A DNA stretch of 46,494 nucleotides from Gemmatimonadaceae bacterium. GTDB lineage: Bacteria; Gemmatimonadota; Gemmatimonadetes; Gemmatimonadales; Gemmatimonadaceae. A model generated the notes under the pieces. The model saw only the letters and a program-made list of their open reading frames with translations. It was not told where the DNA came from and did no database searches. The stretch covers positions 1 through 46,494 of the forward strand of contig DASUHB010000064.1 of assembly GCA_036273715.1 (NCBI GenBank), read 5' to 3'. The position numbers and the translations under genes are program-made. The stretch's first letter is position 1. Every line of letters begins with the position of its first letter. Positions 1 to 7,727 of this stretch are shown here, in pieces.

Positions 1-710
1 GGCGGATAGAGTCCGGCATCGGCGGAGATCCCGACGCGCGGCGCAACCCAGAACACCGCGCCGGCGGCGCCCCAGGCGCGGCCGTTCGTCACCGCGGCAA
101 GCGCGTGTCCCGCGCGCGCGCCGAGCGATGCGCGCAGCTCGAGGCGTCCGCGCGCCCAACGTGCGGCCGCCTCGAAGTCCGTGTACGTGATGCTGTCGTC
201 GATCTCGGTCGGCGTCGCACTGAGGCTGGCGGTGAGCGCGTCGCGGCTGAGCCAGACGCCGGCGTCGGCCAATGCGAGGCTGTGTCCCGCGAATCCATCC
301 CATGCGCGGCCGGCGCCGCCGCCTAACCATGCGCCCCACGCGGCGTGCACCAGGTCGGCGCGCGCCAACGCCTGCAGCTGGCCGGTGCGCGCGCCGCCCT
401 GGCGGTCCGACCCGGCGGCGTCCACCGCGAGCTCGCCGCGCAGCGCGCCTAACGCCGGGGTGTAGAACGAGCCGCCTAACGAACCCTGCGCCGCCCAATC
501 GCCGCTGTTCAACTGGGCGACGCTCGCTACGGCGCCCACGTCGAGGGCGCGCGTCGCGAGGCGGAGGCTCGGCGACAGCACGGCCGCTGCCGCGTCGATC
601 GAATCGTTATAGCGGATGCCCGCGGCGCCGGCATCCAGGGTGGCGTCGATGCGTTGCGCGGCGGCCGTCCGGGTGACAGCCGCCGCGATGCACACCAGCA
701 CGAGCACCAC
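1..710 (-). CDS. Secreted beta-rich protein, probable outer-membrane barrel (partial)
   Basis: An open minus-strand frame runs from a GTG at 710 off the left edge, at least 236 residues with no stop. Residues 1-20 form a hydrophobic signal peptide ending in an Ala-rich site before QRIDATLDAG. The rest is Gly/Ala-rich with alternating polar and hydrophobic stretches, for example ALTASLSATPTEIDDSITY, as in small outer-membrane beta-barrels. I recognise no named family. It lies about 58 nt downstream of the CBM48-domain membrane protein on the same strand and may be the last gene of the sigma-factor operon. The GTG start is chosen because it places the hydrophobic core right after it; another GTG follows at 707. 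The barrel role is inferred from composition only. Confidence 0.55.
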   Translation of the reverse strand, partial: MVLVLVCIAAAVTRTAAAQRIDATLDAGAAGIRYNDSIDAAAAVLSPSLRLATRALDVGAVASVAQLNSGDWAAQGSLGGSFYTPALGALRGELAVDAAGSDRQGGARTGQLQALARADLVHAAWGAWLGGGAGRAWDGFAGHSLALADAGVWLSRDALTASLSATPTEIDDSITYTDFEAAARWARGRLELRASLGARAGHALAAVTNGRAWGAAGAVFWVAPRVGISADAGLYP

Positions 711-768
711 ACGCGGGTCTACCCGCGCCGATGCGCCAATCGATATCCGGTGCCGATGGGCGGACCGG

Positions 769-1374
769 TCAGGTCGCGTCACCGACGGCAATGACGGACG
801 TCGTCGTGCCGAAGTCGTCGGTCACGGTCGTGGAGGTGGCGGGATCGGGAGTCCAACGCGTTCCGTCGACGATGAAGGCATACTGGTGGAGACCGCGCGG
901 AAGCGGCAGCGACACAGCCCACACACCGGCGGCGCCGGCTGGGCGGAGCGGCGTGGCGTCCCGCTGCCAGTCGTTGAAGTCGCCGACGATCGAGACGCTC
1001 GACGCCGATGGCGCAAGGAGCACGAAGCGCACGATGTGCACCGTGTCTGCCCTCACCGGGGCCGACGCGAGCGTCCGCGCGTCTACGCCCGGGCGCGACA
1101 CCGCGCGCCCAACGATCGCGCCGACGACTGCGATCACCAGCGCGGCGGCGATGGCGCCGACGGCTGAAAACGAGAGATGGATCGTGCGTCGGCGCGTCCA
1201 CCACCCGCGGGCGGCCGAGTGCGAACGGCGCGCGTCGAAATGCACGAGGTGCATCACCCGCTCGGTGAGATCGGGGCGCGCCGGCTCGGCCGAACGCAGC
1301 GCGTCGGCGACGCCGCGGATGAACGCGTCGTCCCGGCCGCCGTCGTTCAGGTCTCGATCATCGTGATCCGTCAT
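769..1374 (-). CDS. Membrane-anchored protein with extracytoplasmic glycogen-binding (CBM48/AMPK-beta-like) domain
   Basis: A 201-residue protein in three parts. A charged N-terminal section (about 1-55, DDAFIRGVADALRS...LTERVMHLV) has the position and look of an anti-sigma cytoplasmic domain. One transmembrane helix follows at about 68-92 (AVGAIAAALVIAVVGAIVG). The C-terminal E-set domain (about 110-195) carries the glycogen-binding signature VSIVGDFNDWQRDATPL and GLHQYAFIVDGTRWTPDP. Its ATG overlaps the sigma-factor stop by 4 nt (ATGA), so the two are translationally coupled. Inference: it may regulate or sense for the sigma factor, with the CBM48-like domain in the periplasm. No zinc-binding HxxxCxxC anti-sigma motif is present, so an anti-sigma role is unproven. 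Confidence 0.75.
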   Translation of the reverse strand: MTDHDDRDLNDGGRDDAFIRGVADALRSAEPARPDLTERVMHLVHFDARRSHSAARGWWTRRRTIHLSFSAVGAIAAALVIAVVGAIVGRAVSRPGVDARTLASAPVRADTVHIVRFVLLAPSASSVSIVGDFNDWQRDATPLRPAGAAGVWAVSLPLPRGLHQYAFIVDGTRWTPDPATSTTVTDDFGTTTSVIAVGDAT

Positions 1375-1919
1375 GAATGAATCCCCTCTCGTTTGAGGAG
1401 CTTCCGCAGCTGCGCGCACGCGCGACTCACCCGCATCTTGAGCGCCGGAACGCTGGCGCCCGTGAGCGACGACATCTCGTCGTAGCTCAGCTCCTCCACG
1501 TACTTGAGCAGAAACGCTTCCCGTTGGTCCAACTCGATCTTGTCGAGCGCGAACTGAATTTCTTCGAGCATCGCCGTTGTCTCGGCGGGTTGCTCGATCG
1601 GCGCGTTGTTCAACTCGTCGTCGTCGCGGACGAAGCGCTGTGCCCGCTTGGCGCGGCGACCGGCAATCGTGCGGCACTCGTTGCGCACGATCTGGAGCAG
1701 CCACGCCGAAAGGTGGTCGCGGTTCCGACATCCCGCGAGTCCCCGGAACGCACGCACGAACGCAGACTGCAGTGCTTCATCCGCATCGTCGCGATCGCCG
1801 AGGAGTCGTACGGCGAACCGATAACAGCGGTCGCGATGACGATCGACGAGGATTGCGTACGCGTCGGAATGCCCAGCGAGCACCTGGGCGATGAGGTCTG
1901 CGTCCGAACGTGTCTCCAC
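1371..1919 (-). CDS. ECF (sigma-70 family) RNA polymerase sigma factor
   Basis: A protein of 182 residues with region 2 at about 12-80 (YAILVDRHRDRCYRFAVRLL, then DDADEALQSAFVRAFRGL, the -10-recognition and core-binding part) and region 4 at about 118-172 (LDQREAFLLKYVEELSYDEM, then GASVPALKMRVSRACAQLRK, the helix-turn-helix that reads -35). It directs RNA polymerase to a dedicated promoter set. I chose GTG at 1919 because it puts the sigma-2 domain at the usual distance from the N-terminus; the frame stays open upstream to a TTG at 2009. No strong ribosome site is visible at either. It overlaps the downstream membrane protein by 4 nt, the normal layout of a sigma factor with its partner. Confidence 0.9.
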   Translation of the reverse strand: METRSDADLIAQVLAGHSDAYAILVDRHRDRCYRFAVRLLGDRDDADEALQSAFVRAFRGLAGCRNRDHLSAWLLQIVRNECRTIAGRRAKRAQRFVRDDDELNNAPIEQPAETTAMLEEIQFALDKIELDQREAFLLKYVEELSYDEMSSLTGASVPALKMRVSRACAQLRKLLKREGIHS

Positions 1920-2066
1920 TAGTAAAGGACTGTCGATGCCCCGGGTCGCGTCACGGGGTCGCCCGCTCTCTGTTGAGGTATTCGGGGACTCCGGGAAACG
2001 TGGCCGCAAAGAAAATGGAACGAACGATAGAAAATGGATCGTGAGGCAGCTTGGGCGGGCGGAGTA

Positions 2067-2195
2067 CTACGCTCATGAAGACGCTGACAAAGCAGGACAC
2101 AACGGACAAAGCACCGAAAAAAAATCAACGCCTTGGTGATGCTGGTGTCGTGTCCGCTGTGTTCGTTCTGTGTCCGCGTCTTCATGAACGGAGAT
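2067..2195. repeat. Palindromic intergenic repeat, copy A
   Basis: The left end reads ACGCTCATGAAGACGCTGAC and the right end is its near-inverse, GTCCGCGTCTTCATGAACGG. Between them GGACA/TGTCC units repeat in opposite orientations on the two arms, around a centre that includes AACGCCTTG. The same ends and the same centre word occur in copy B (5602-5810), and the right end recurs in copy C (14530-14625). The arms have diverged more than in copy B. No open reading frame of note lies inside, so it looks like a non-coding mobile or structural repeat (MITE- or REP-like) rather than a gene. Confidence 0.7.
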
Positions 2196-2332
2196 ACATG
2201 ACATGAGAAAACGGCATCCGATCCGCTAGCGCAGGAGAAGAGACCGCCGGTGGTATTATCTTCGACCCTGTGTTAGGGTCCAGCACCGCCGCGCTTCCCG
2301 GAAATTCCCGGTATAACCCTTCTTGCAGTATC

Positions 2333-2411
2333 CGGCCTTGTCCCGCCTTGTCCCGCCTTGTCCCGCCTTGTCCGCCTTCCGCCTTGTCCGCCTTCCGCCT
2401 TGTCCGCCCTT
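2333..2411. repeat. Short tandem repeat array, CCGCCTTGTC units
   Basis: Roughly seven imperfect units of 7-10 nt alternate CGCCTTGTCC and CGCCTTC. The TGTCC core is the one found in the palindromic repeat family, so this array may be a degenerate or expanded arm of that family. It ends about 16 nt before the chosen M28 peptidase start and stays open in the peptidase frame, which makes a naive start call too long. Confidence 0.75.
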
Positions 2412-2427
2412 CGTGATCGGGAGATTT

Positions 2428-3831
2428 ATGGGTCAGAGTACTCCGGCGCCACTGCGCCTTGGTGGCGCGGGGCGCATGTTGCGCGCCTGGCGCGTGGTCC
2501 TCGCAGGCGCGGTGTGTGGGGGGCTCATCTGTGCGGTGCCGGCGGGAGCCGCCGCGCAGGTGGGAACGGCCGGACACGCCATCGGGCGCACGGCGGGCCT
2601 GGTGAAAAATCCCACGCTGGCGCTGGCGGTGAAGGACATCTCGGCGGCGAACATCCGGCGCACGGACTCGGTGTTGGCGTCGTTCGGGACGCGGCACACG
2701 TTGAGCGACACGACGAGTGAGACTCGCGGCATCGGCGCCGCGCGACGCTACATCTACACGACGCTCAGCGCCATCAGCGCGAAGTGCGGCGGGTGTCTCA
2801 GGGTGGAATACGATCCGGCCATGGTGCCGCTGCCGCGGGCGCCTAACCATCCGCCGGTGAAGGTGGTGAACGTTCTGGCGTGGCTGCCGGGGCGCGACAC
2901 CTCGCGCGTGGTGGTGCTCACGGGGCATTACGATTCGTGTCGCTGCGCGCTCGACCCGATGGACTCGGTGGGCGACGCGCCGGGCGCGGACGATGATGCA
3001 TCGGGCACGTCGGACGTGATCGAGCTGGCGCGGGTATTCTCGCGCCGCTTCCCGAAAGGCCTGGATGCGACAGTGCTCTTCGCCGCGGTGGCGGGGGAAG
3101 AGCAGGGCTTGTTGGGCTCGTCGCACCTGGCGCGGCGGCTGCACGATGCGGGGTATCGCGTGTCGGCCGACATGTCGGACGATCTCGACGGCAATGTCGC
3201 GGCGGACAACGGGCGCACGGATTCGACGAACATGCGGATCTACAGCGGCGACCCGGACAACAGCCCGGGCCGCGAGCTGGCGCGCTACGCGGGTGCGTTA
3301 GGCGCGCTCTACCATCCGGGCATCGCGATCATGCAGGTGTACCGCATCGACCGCATCGGGCGCGGCACCGACCACGAGCCGTTTGTTGCGTTAGGCGAGC
3401 CCGGCATCCGCACCACCGAGCGCATGGAAGCGCTCGATCGCCAGCACACGCCGAACGACGTTTTCTCGCATGTCAATTTCGGCTACGCGGCCAACATCGC
3501 GCGGGTGAACGCGCTGGTGTTGGGCGCGGTGGGCGCGGCGCCGGCGCCGCCGGACAGCGTGCGGATCGAGCGCGTGCGTCCGTACGGGCAGACGTGGCGC
3601 CTCACGTGGAAGCCCGTGGCCGGCGCCGCCGCGTACGAGATCCTGCTGCGCTCCACGACGTCGCCGGCCTGGCAGCGCGTGGTGGCGGCGGGTGACAGCA
3701 CGTCGGTGGTGGTGGATGCGCAACTCGATGACCTGTGGGCCGGTGTGCGAAGCATCGGGCCGCACGGCGCGCGGTCGCCGGCGACGGTGGTGCCGGAGCC
3801 GCGCCCGCCCCGCCGCGCGGCGCAGCGTTAG
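2428..3831 (+). CDS. Exported M28-family zinc aminopeptidase
   Basis: A protein of 467 residues. A signal peptide or anchor lies near residues 17-44 (MLRAWRVVLAGAVCGG...AAAQ). The peptidase core carries the co-catalytic zinc ligands of family M28: His in TGHYDS (about 167), Asp in ADDDASG (188-190), the Glu pair in AGEEQGL (224-225) and His in TDHEPF. The last 90 residues (from about PDSVRIERVRP) look like an added beta-sandwich (fibronectin-like) domain. Role: removal of N-terminal residues from extracellular or periplasmic peptides. Start: ATG 2428 has CGGGAGA just upstream; the frame is open back to 2323 through the tandem repeat, and ATG 2476 is an alternative that begins at the hydrophobic core. 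The TAG stop lies in a GTTAGGC motif. Confidence 0.88.
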   Translation: MGQSTPAPLRLGGAGRMLRAWRVVLAGAVCGGLICAVPAGAAAQVGTAGHAIGRTAGLVKNPTLALAVKDISAANIRRTDSVLASFGTRHTLSDTTSETRGIGAARRYIYTTLSAISAKCGGCLRVEYDPAMVPLPRAPNHPPVKVVNVLAWLPGRDTSRVVVLTGHYDSCRCALDPMDSVGDAPGADDDASGTSDVIELARVFSRRFPKGLDATVLFAAVAGEEQGLLGSSHLARRLHDAGYRVSADMSDDLDGNVAADNGRTDSTNMRIYSGDPDNSPGRELARYAGALGALYHPGIAIMQVYRIDRIGRGTDHEPFVALGEPGIRTTERMEALDRQHTPNDVFSHVNFGYAANIARVNALVLGAVGAAPAPPDSVRIERVRPYGQTWRLTWKPVAGAAAYEILLRSTTSPAWQRVVAAGDSTSVVVDAQLDDLWAGVRSIGPHGARSPATVVPEPRPPRRAAQR

Positions 3832-3891
3832 GCATGCACGCGTCCGCCTTGGCGGCGCGGCGCGGAAACTCAGCCGGGAGTCGGCTCCCCG

Positions 3892-5535
3892 TTGCCTAAC
3901 CGTCGCCAGTTTCTCGTCGAATCGGCCGCCGCCGCGGCGCTGGTGCTCGCCGGCTGCGCGCCGGCGATTCGTGCGCCGGGCCGGCGGCGGTTCGACCTCA
4001 TCATTCGCGGCGGCACGGTGTTCGACGGCACCGGCGCGGACGGCATCGAGCGCGACGTCGGCATCGCGGGCGGGCGGATCACCGCCGTGGCTCGCTCGTT
4101 GGGCGACGACGCTCGCGACCTGATCGACGCGCGCGGGCTCGCCGTCGCGCCGGGCTTCATCGACATCCACTCCCACGCCGACGACGGGCTGTTCGTGGAC
4201 CCGCTCGCCGAATCCATCATCCGGCAGGGCGTGACGACGGTCATCGTTGGGCAGGATGGCTCATCGCGCGCGCCCACGCGGACCGGCGAAGCGGGCGAAC
4301 CCGCGTACGCCACGATGCGCGGCTTCTTTGCCGCTATCGACGCACTGCCGAGCGCCGTGAACGTGGCGAGCATGCTCGGGCTCGGAACCGTCCGGCACGT
4401 GGTCGTGGGCGACGACGACCGGCCCGCGACACGCGACGAGCTGCGTCGCATGACCGCGCTCGTCGAGGCCGCGCTCGCCGACGGCGCGTGCGGCGTGTCG
4501 TCGGGCCTCGAGTACATCCCGGGACAATTTGCTCCGTTAGGCGAGCTGATCGCCCTCTCGCGCCCGTGCGCGCGGCGCCGGCTGCCGTACGCCACGCACA
4601 TGCGCAACGAAGACGACCGATTGCTCGAGGCGCTGGACGAAGCGATCGCCGTGGCGGGCGGCGCGGGCTGCCCGCTCGAAGTGTCGCACCTCAAGACGGA
4701 AGGCCGGCGCAATTGGAACAAGATCGACGAAGTGCTCCGGCGCATCCACGGCGCGCGCGTGTCGGGTCTCGACGTCACGTTCGATCGCTATCCGTACATC
4801 GCGTATCAGACCGACTTGGGCAACCTGTTCCCGGCCTGGAGCAAGGACGGCGGCAACGATGCCTTCGTTGGGCGGCTGTCGCAGCCGGATCTCGCGCCCA
4901 AGCTGCGGGCGGCGGCGGCCGAGAAGATTCAATTGTTAGGCGGATGGGACAACGTGCTCATCTCGTCCGTCGCGGCCGACGACGATCGCAAGGTGGAAGG
5001 ACAGCGCATGGGCCAGTACGCGTCTTCGATCGGACGGGATCCGTTCGACGCGGCGGTGGGGCTGCTCGTGCGAAGCCATGGCGACGTGGGCATGGTGGGT
5101 TTCGCCATGAGCGAGACGAATCTCGAACGCTTTCTCGCCGATCCGTTGTGCACGATTTGCAGTGACGGCGGCGCAGTCGCGATTTCCGGCCCGGGTCGTT
5201 CCGGTCACCCGCACCCGCGCTCGCTCGGAACGTTCGCACGCATCCTCGGCCACTACGTGCGCGAGCGCCACGTGCTCACCCTGCCGCAGGCGATTCACAA
5301 AATGTCGGCGCAAACAGCGGCCCGCATGCGACTGCCGAATCGCGGACGAATCGCGCCCGGATACGCAGCCGACGTCGTGGTGTTCGATCCATCGACGGTG
5401 AGCGACCGGGCAACGTTCGCTGATCCGTTTCAGTACGCAGTCGGGGTCTCAGCGGTGGTCGTGAATGGCGGAATAGCGCTTCGCGACGGACAACGCGGGC
5501 CGAGGACGGGTCGGTCGATAGCGCTCCGGGCGTAG
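3892..5535 (+). CDS. N-acyl-D-amino-acid deacylase-like amidohydrolase, Tat lipoprotein
   Basis: A protein of 547 residues beginning NRRQFLVESAAAAALVLAGC, a twin-arginine signal followed by a lipobox, so it is probably folded and exported by Tat and lipid-anchored. The amidohydrolase core starts at about residue 38 (FDLIIRGGTVFDGTG) and has the metal-binding HxH at 93-95 (DIHSHADD), then EVSHLKTEG and the late Asp in CSDGGAV, as in D-aminoacylases and dihydroorotase-like enzymes. The family hydrolyses N-acyl-D-amino acids; the exact substrate here is unknown. Start: TTG 3892, the only candidate that keeps the RR motif next to the N-terminus; a GGGAG lies about 14 nt upstream. A tatA gene is present at 41414. 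It follows the M28 peptidase by 60 nt and may be co-transcribed. Confidence 0.85.
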   Translation: MPNRRQFLVESAAAAALVLAGCAPAIRAPGRRRFDLIIRGGTVFDGTGADGIERDVGIAGGRITAVARSLGDDARDLIDARGLAVAPGFIDIHSHADDGLFVDPLAESIIRQGVTTVIVGQDGSSRAPTRTGEAGEPAYATMRGFFAAIDALPSAVNVASMLGLGTVRHVVVGDDDRPATRDELRRMTALVEAALADGACGVSSGLEYIPGQFAPLGELIALSRPCARRRLPYATHMRNEDDRLLEALDEAIAVAGGAGCPLEVSHLKTEGRRNWNKIDEVLRRIHGARVSGLDVTFDRYPYIAYQTDLGNLFPAWSKDGGNDAFVGRLSQPDLAPKLRAAAAEKIQLLGGWDNVLISSVAADDDRKVEGQRMGQYASSIGRDPFDAAVGLLVRSHGDVGMVGFAMSETNLERFLADPLCTICSDGGAVAISGPGRSGHPHPRSLGTFARILGHYVRERHVLTLPQAIHKMSAQTAARMRLPNRGRIAPGYAADVVVFDPSTVSDRATFADPFQYAVGVSAVVVNGGIALRDGQRGPRTGRSIALRA

Positions 5536-5601
5536 CCGAGCCGGCGTTTGGAGGGGCCAGTCCTATACTATAGATGGTTGGCCTGTGTGAGGCGGCTGGA
5601 A

Positions 5602-5810
5602 GGTCTCTACGCTCATGAAGACGCGGACAAAGCACGGACAGAACGGACAAAGCACGGGTCGCTCGGCTGCACAGGAACAACGCCTTGTTTTTTTGTGAAA
5701 CAGAACAGTTTGTTCGTTCTCTCACAACAGAGCCATCCTGTTCAGCCGAGCGATCCGTGCTTTGTCCGTTCCGTCCGTGCTTTGTCCGCGTCTTCATGAG
5801 CGTAGAGACC
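5602..5810. repeat. Long palindromic intergenic repeat, copy B (best copy)
   Basis: The arms 5602-5676 and 5736-5810 are inverse complements with about three mismatches over 75 bp, beginning GGTCTCTACGCTCATGAAGA and ending with the inverse. The 59-nt centre contains AACGCCTTG and weaker internal complementarity (TTGTGAAACAGAAC against GTTCTCTCACAA). If transcribed it would make a very long hairpin. The ends match copies A and C. It lies between the deacylase stop and the beta-lactamase-like gene, so it could also limit read-through. Such near-perfect arms imply recent formation or active maintenance. Confidence 0.85.
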
Positions 5811-5899
5811 CGCACGCGAGCCTCCCGCTCTTCCGCGTATTGACACCGATGCTATTACAAGGAGTGACCTCTCTGATTGATGTCGCGCGGTGCCGGGCG

Positions 5900-7126
5900 A
5901 TGCCGCTTTCGCGGTCCAGCGTCAGTCGCGCGCTGGTGACTGCTCTCGCCGCGTCGGTCGTCGCCGCGCCTGGAGCGCGCGCCCAACACAAGGAATCGGT
6001 CGCCGAACCGGCCGCGTGGCGCGGGTTCGCAAATCTGTTCGACAGCGCGGCGCACAGCGACAGCATCGTCGGAGCCGCGGTGCTGCTCATGCGCGACGGA
6101 CGCGTCGTGGCGCACCACGAATATGGTTGGGCGGATCGTGCACGCGGTCAGCGCGTCACGCAGAACACGATCTTTCACTACGGATCGATCACCAAGCAGC
6201 TCACCGCAATCTCGATCATGCAGCTGCGCGATCGAGGCAAGCTGGCGTTGGACGATCGCGTGACGAGCTACATCCCTGAACTGCGGCAGGTGCACGACCC
6301 GTTCGGGTCGATGGACAGCATCACCATCCACATGCTGATGTCGCACTCCGCCGGGTTTCAGAACCCGACGTGGCCGTACAAGCAGGGCTTGCCGTGGGAA
6401 CCGTTCGAGCCGACGACGTGGTCGCAGCTCGTTGCGATGATGCCCTACCAGCAGATCTACTTCAAACCGGGATCGAAATACAGCTACTCGAACCCCGGTT
6501 TCATCTATCTGGGCCGCATCATCAGCGAGCTGACCGACGATCCCTGGGAGACGTACGTCCAGAAGAACATTCTGTCTCCGTTAGGCCTGACGCGCAGCTA
6601 CTTCAACACGACGCCCTACTACCTGGCTGACGATCGCTCGGCGAACTACACTGTGGTGCACGACACGGCGACCGGCGGCGTGCACGTGCAGGACAACGGG
6701 CGCGAGTTCGACCCGGGGATCACGATCCCGAACGGCGGCTGGAACGCGCCGCTGGCGGATCTGGCGACGTACCTGGCGTTCCTCACCGACGCGTCGCGCG
6801 GCGATCCGGCGCTCGAGCGGCGATACGGATACGTGCTGTCGCGCAAATCGCTCGAAGAGATGTGGCATCCGCTGTATCTGACGACGCCCGACAGCGCCGC
6901 GCACCCGGAATGGATGGGACTCTCGTTCTTCGTGCTGCCGCGCGGCACGTCGACGCTCATCGGCCACACCGGAAGCCAGGCCGGGTTCCTGGCGTTCATG
7001 TACTTCAATCCGGCCACCAAGGCGGCCGTCGTGGCCGCGTTCAACACCAACGATGACGCGAACGAGGACGGAAAGCCGAGCGCGTTCGAGGTGATCCGGC
7101 AGGCGGCGCTCACGCTCATCCAGTAA
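5900..7126 (+). CDS. Class C beta-lactamase-family serine hydrolase, exported
   Basis: A protein of 408 residues with a signal peptide (MPLSRSSVSRALVTALAASV...ARA before QHK). The serine beta-lactamase/esterase motifs are in order: SxxK as SITK (Ser96, Lys99), YxN as YSN (196-198) and HTG in GHTGSQAG (about 356). In this family such proteins are esterases, D-peptidases or peptidoglycan-related hydrolases more often than true beta-lactamases, so no antibiotic claim is made. Start: ATG 5900 gives a textbook signal peptide but has no clear ribosome site; ATG 5849 and GTG 5864 are in frame upstream, and the frame remains open into the right arm of repeat copy B. Confidence 0.85.
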   Translation: MPLSRSSVSRALVTALAASVVAAPGARAQHKESVAEPAAWRGFANLFDSAAHSDSIVGAAVLLMRDGRVVAHHEYGWADRARGQRVTQNTIFHYGSITKQLTAISIMQLRDRGKLALDDRVTSYIPELRQVHDPFGSMDSITIHMLMSHSAGFQNPTWPYKQGLPWEPFEPTTWSQLVAMMPYQQIYFKPGSKYSYSNPGFIYLGRIISELTDDPWETYVQKNILSPLGLTRSYFNTTPYYLADDRSANYTVVHDTATGGVHVQDNGREFDPGITIPNGGWNAPLADLATYLAFLTDASRGDPALERRYGYVLSRKSLEEMWHPLYLTTPDSAAHPEWMGLSFFVLPRGTSTLIGHTGSQAGFLAFMYFNPATKAAVVAAFNTNDDANEDGKPSAFEVIRQAALTLIQ

Positions 7127-7131
7127 GCTGC

Positions 7132-7716
7132 CTAACCGAGCGCGTCGAGCACCTCGAGCACCTCCCGCGCCGACCGCACGCGGCCGATGGTCGGAAAATA
7201 CCGAGTGACCGGAAAGGTGTGCAGATCCGCCTCGCGCGCAGCCATCGCATCTTCGACGAACACGAAGTTGTATCCGAGGTCGTAGCCGGCGCGCGCCGTC
7301 GACTCGACGCCGACGTTGGTCGAGATTCCGCCCATCACGATCGTGTCCACGCGATGCCGGCGCAGCTGCAGATCGAGATCCGTGCCGTGGAACGCACCCG
7401 GCTGATGCTTGGTGATGCGGACGTCCGACTCGGCGGCATTGAGCTCGGGCACGATCTCAGACCAGTCGCGCGGCGCGTCGAATGGCGGACGAGGCCGGTC
7501 GACGATCGGTCGCGGAAACAATACGCCGTGCGGTCCCGGGTCCACGTTCACGAGCACGACCATGGAACCGCGCTTCCGAAATCCGGCTGCGAGCTGCGCG
7601 GCGCGCGCAATCACGTCCGCTGCGGCGTGCGGCTGGGTGGCTGTGGACGCGATGCCGCGCTGCAAGTCGATGAGGACGAGCGCGGTGCTCGATGGATCCA
7701 GCGTGAGAGACGTCAT
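7132..7716 (-). CDS. Isochorismatase-fold (cysteine hydrolase-like) protein, catalytic Cys replaced by Gly
   Basis: A protein of 194 residues of the isochorismatase superfamily: Asp17 in LVLIDLQRG, Lys103 in RITKHQPGAF, and the third catalytic segment GGISTNVGVESTARAGYDLG. In nicotinamidases, RutB and most cysteine hydrolases the residue at position 136 is the nucleophilic Cys; here codon 7311-7309 is GGC (Gly). True isochorismatases such as EntB and PhzD also have Gly there and use acid catalysis through Asp, so it may be an isochorismatase-type enzyme with an unknown vinyl-ether or other substrate. It lies 11 nt after the haem-type membrane gene on the same strand. Its TAG stop falls in a GTTAGGC motif and it converges on the serine hydrolase with a 5-nt gap. 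Confidence 0.8.
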   Translation of the reverse strand: MTSLTLDPSSTALVLIDLQRGIASTATQPHAAADVIARAAQLAAGFRKRGSMVVLVNVDPGPHGVLFPRPIVDRPRPPFDAPRDWSEIVPELNAAESDVRITKHQPGAFHGTDLDLQLRRHRVDTIVMGGISTNVGVESTARAGYDLGYNFVFVEDAMAAREADLHTFPVTRYFPTIGRVRSAREVLEVLDALG

Positions 7717-7727
7717 ATCGGGTTCCG

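Larger units (their letters stand above)
1920..2427. other. Intergenic region between sigma factor and M28 peptidase
   Basis: About 500 nt with no gene I can support. It holds copy A of the palindromic repeat family (2067-2195), a small hairpin around GACCCTGTGTTAGGGTC (about 2264-2280), and a tandem array of CCGCCTTGTC units (2333-2411) running almost to the peptidase start. Divergent promoters for the sigma operon and the peptidase should lie here, but I cannot name a convincing -35/-10 pair. Confidence 0.6.

Noticed and set aside
2333-2411. CRISPR array
   Set aside because: Units are 7-10 nt with no unique spacers, and no cas genes are nearby.
2182-3144. Long antisense open frame (320 residues) opposite the M28 peptidase
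   Set aside because: Arg/His-rich composition and no family motif; a GC-rich shadow of a well-supported gene.
5602-5810. Ordinary intrinsic terminator
   Set aside because: The stem is far too long, has no U-tract after it, and shares its ends with other copies.
5900-7126. Antibiotic-resistance beta-lactamase
   Set aside because: The motifs are those of the broad serine hydrolase family; nothing shows activity on beta-lactams.
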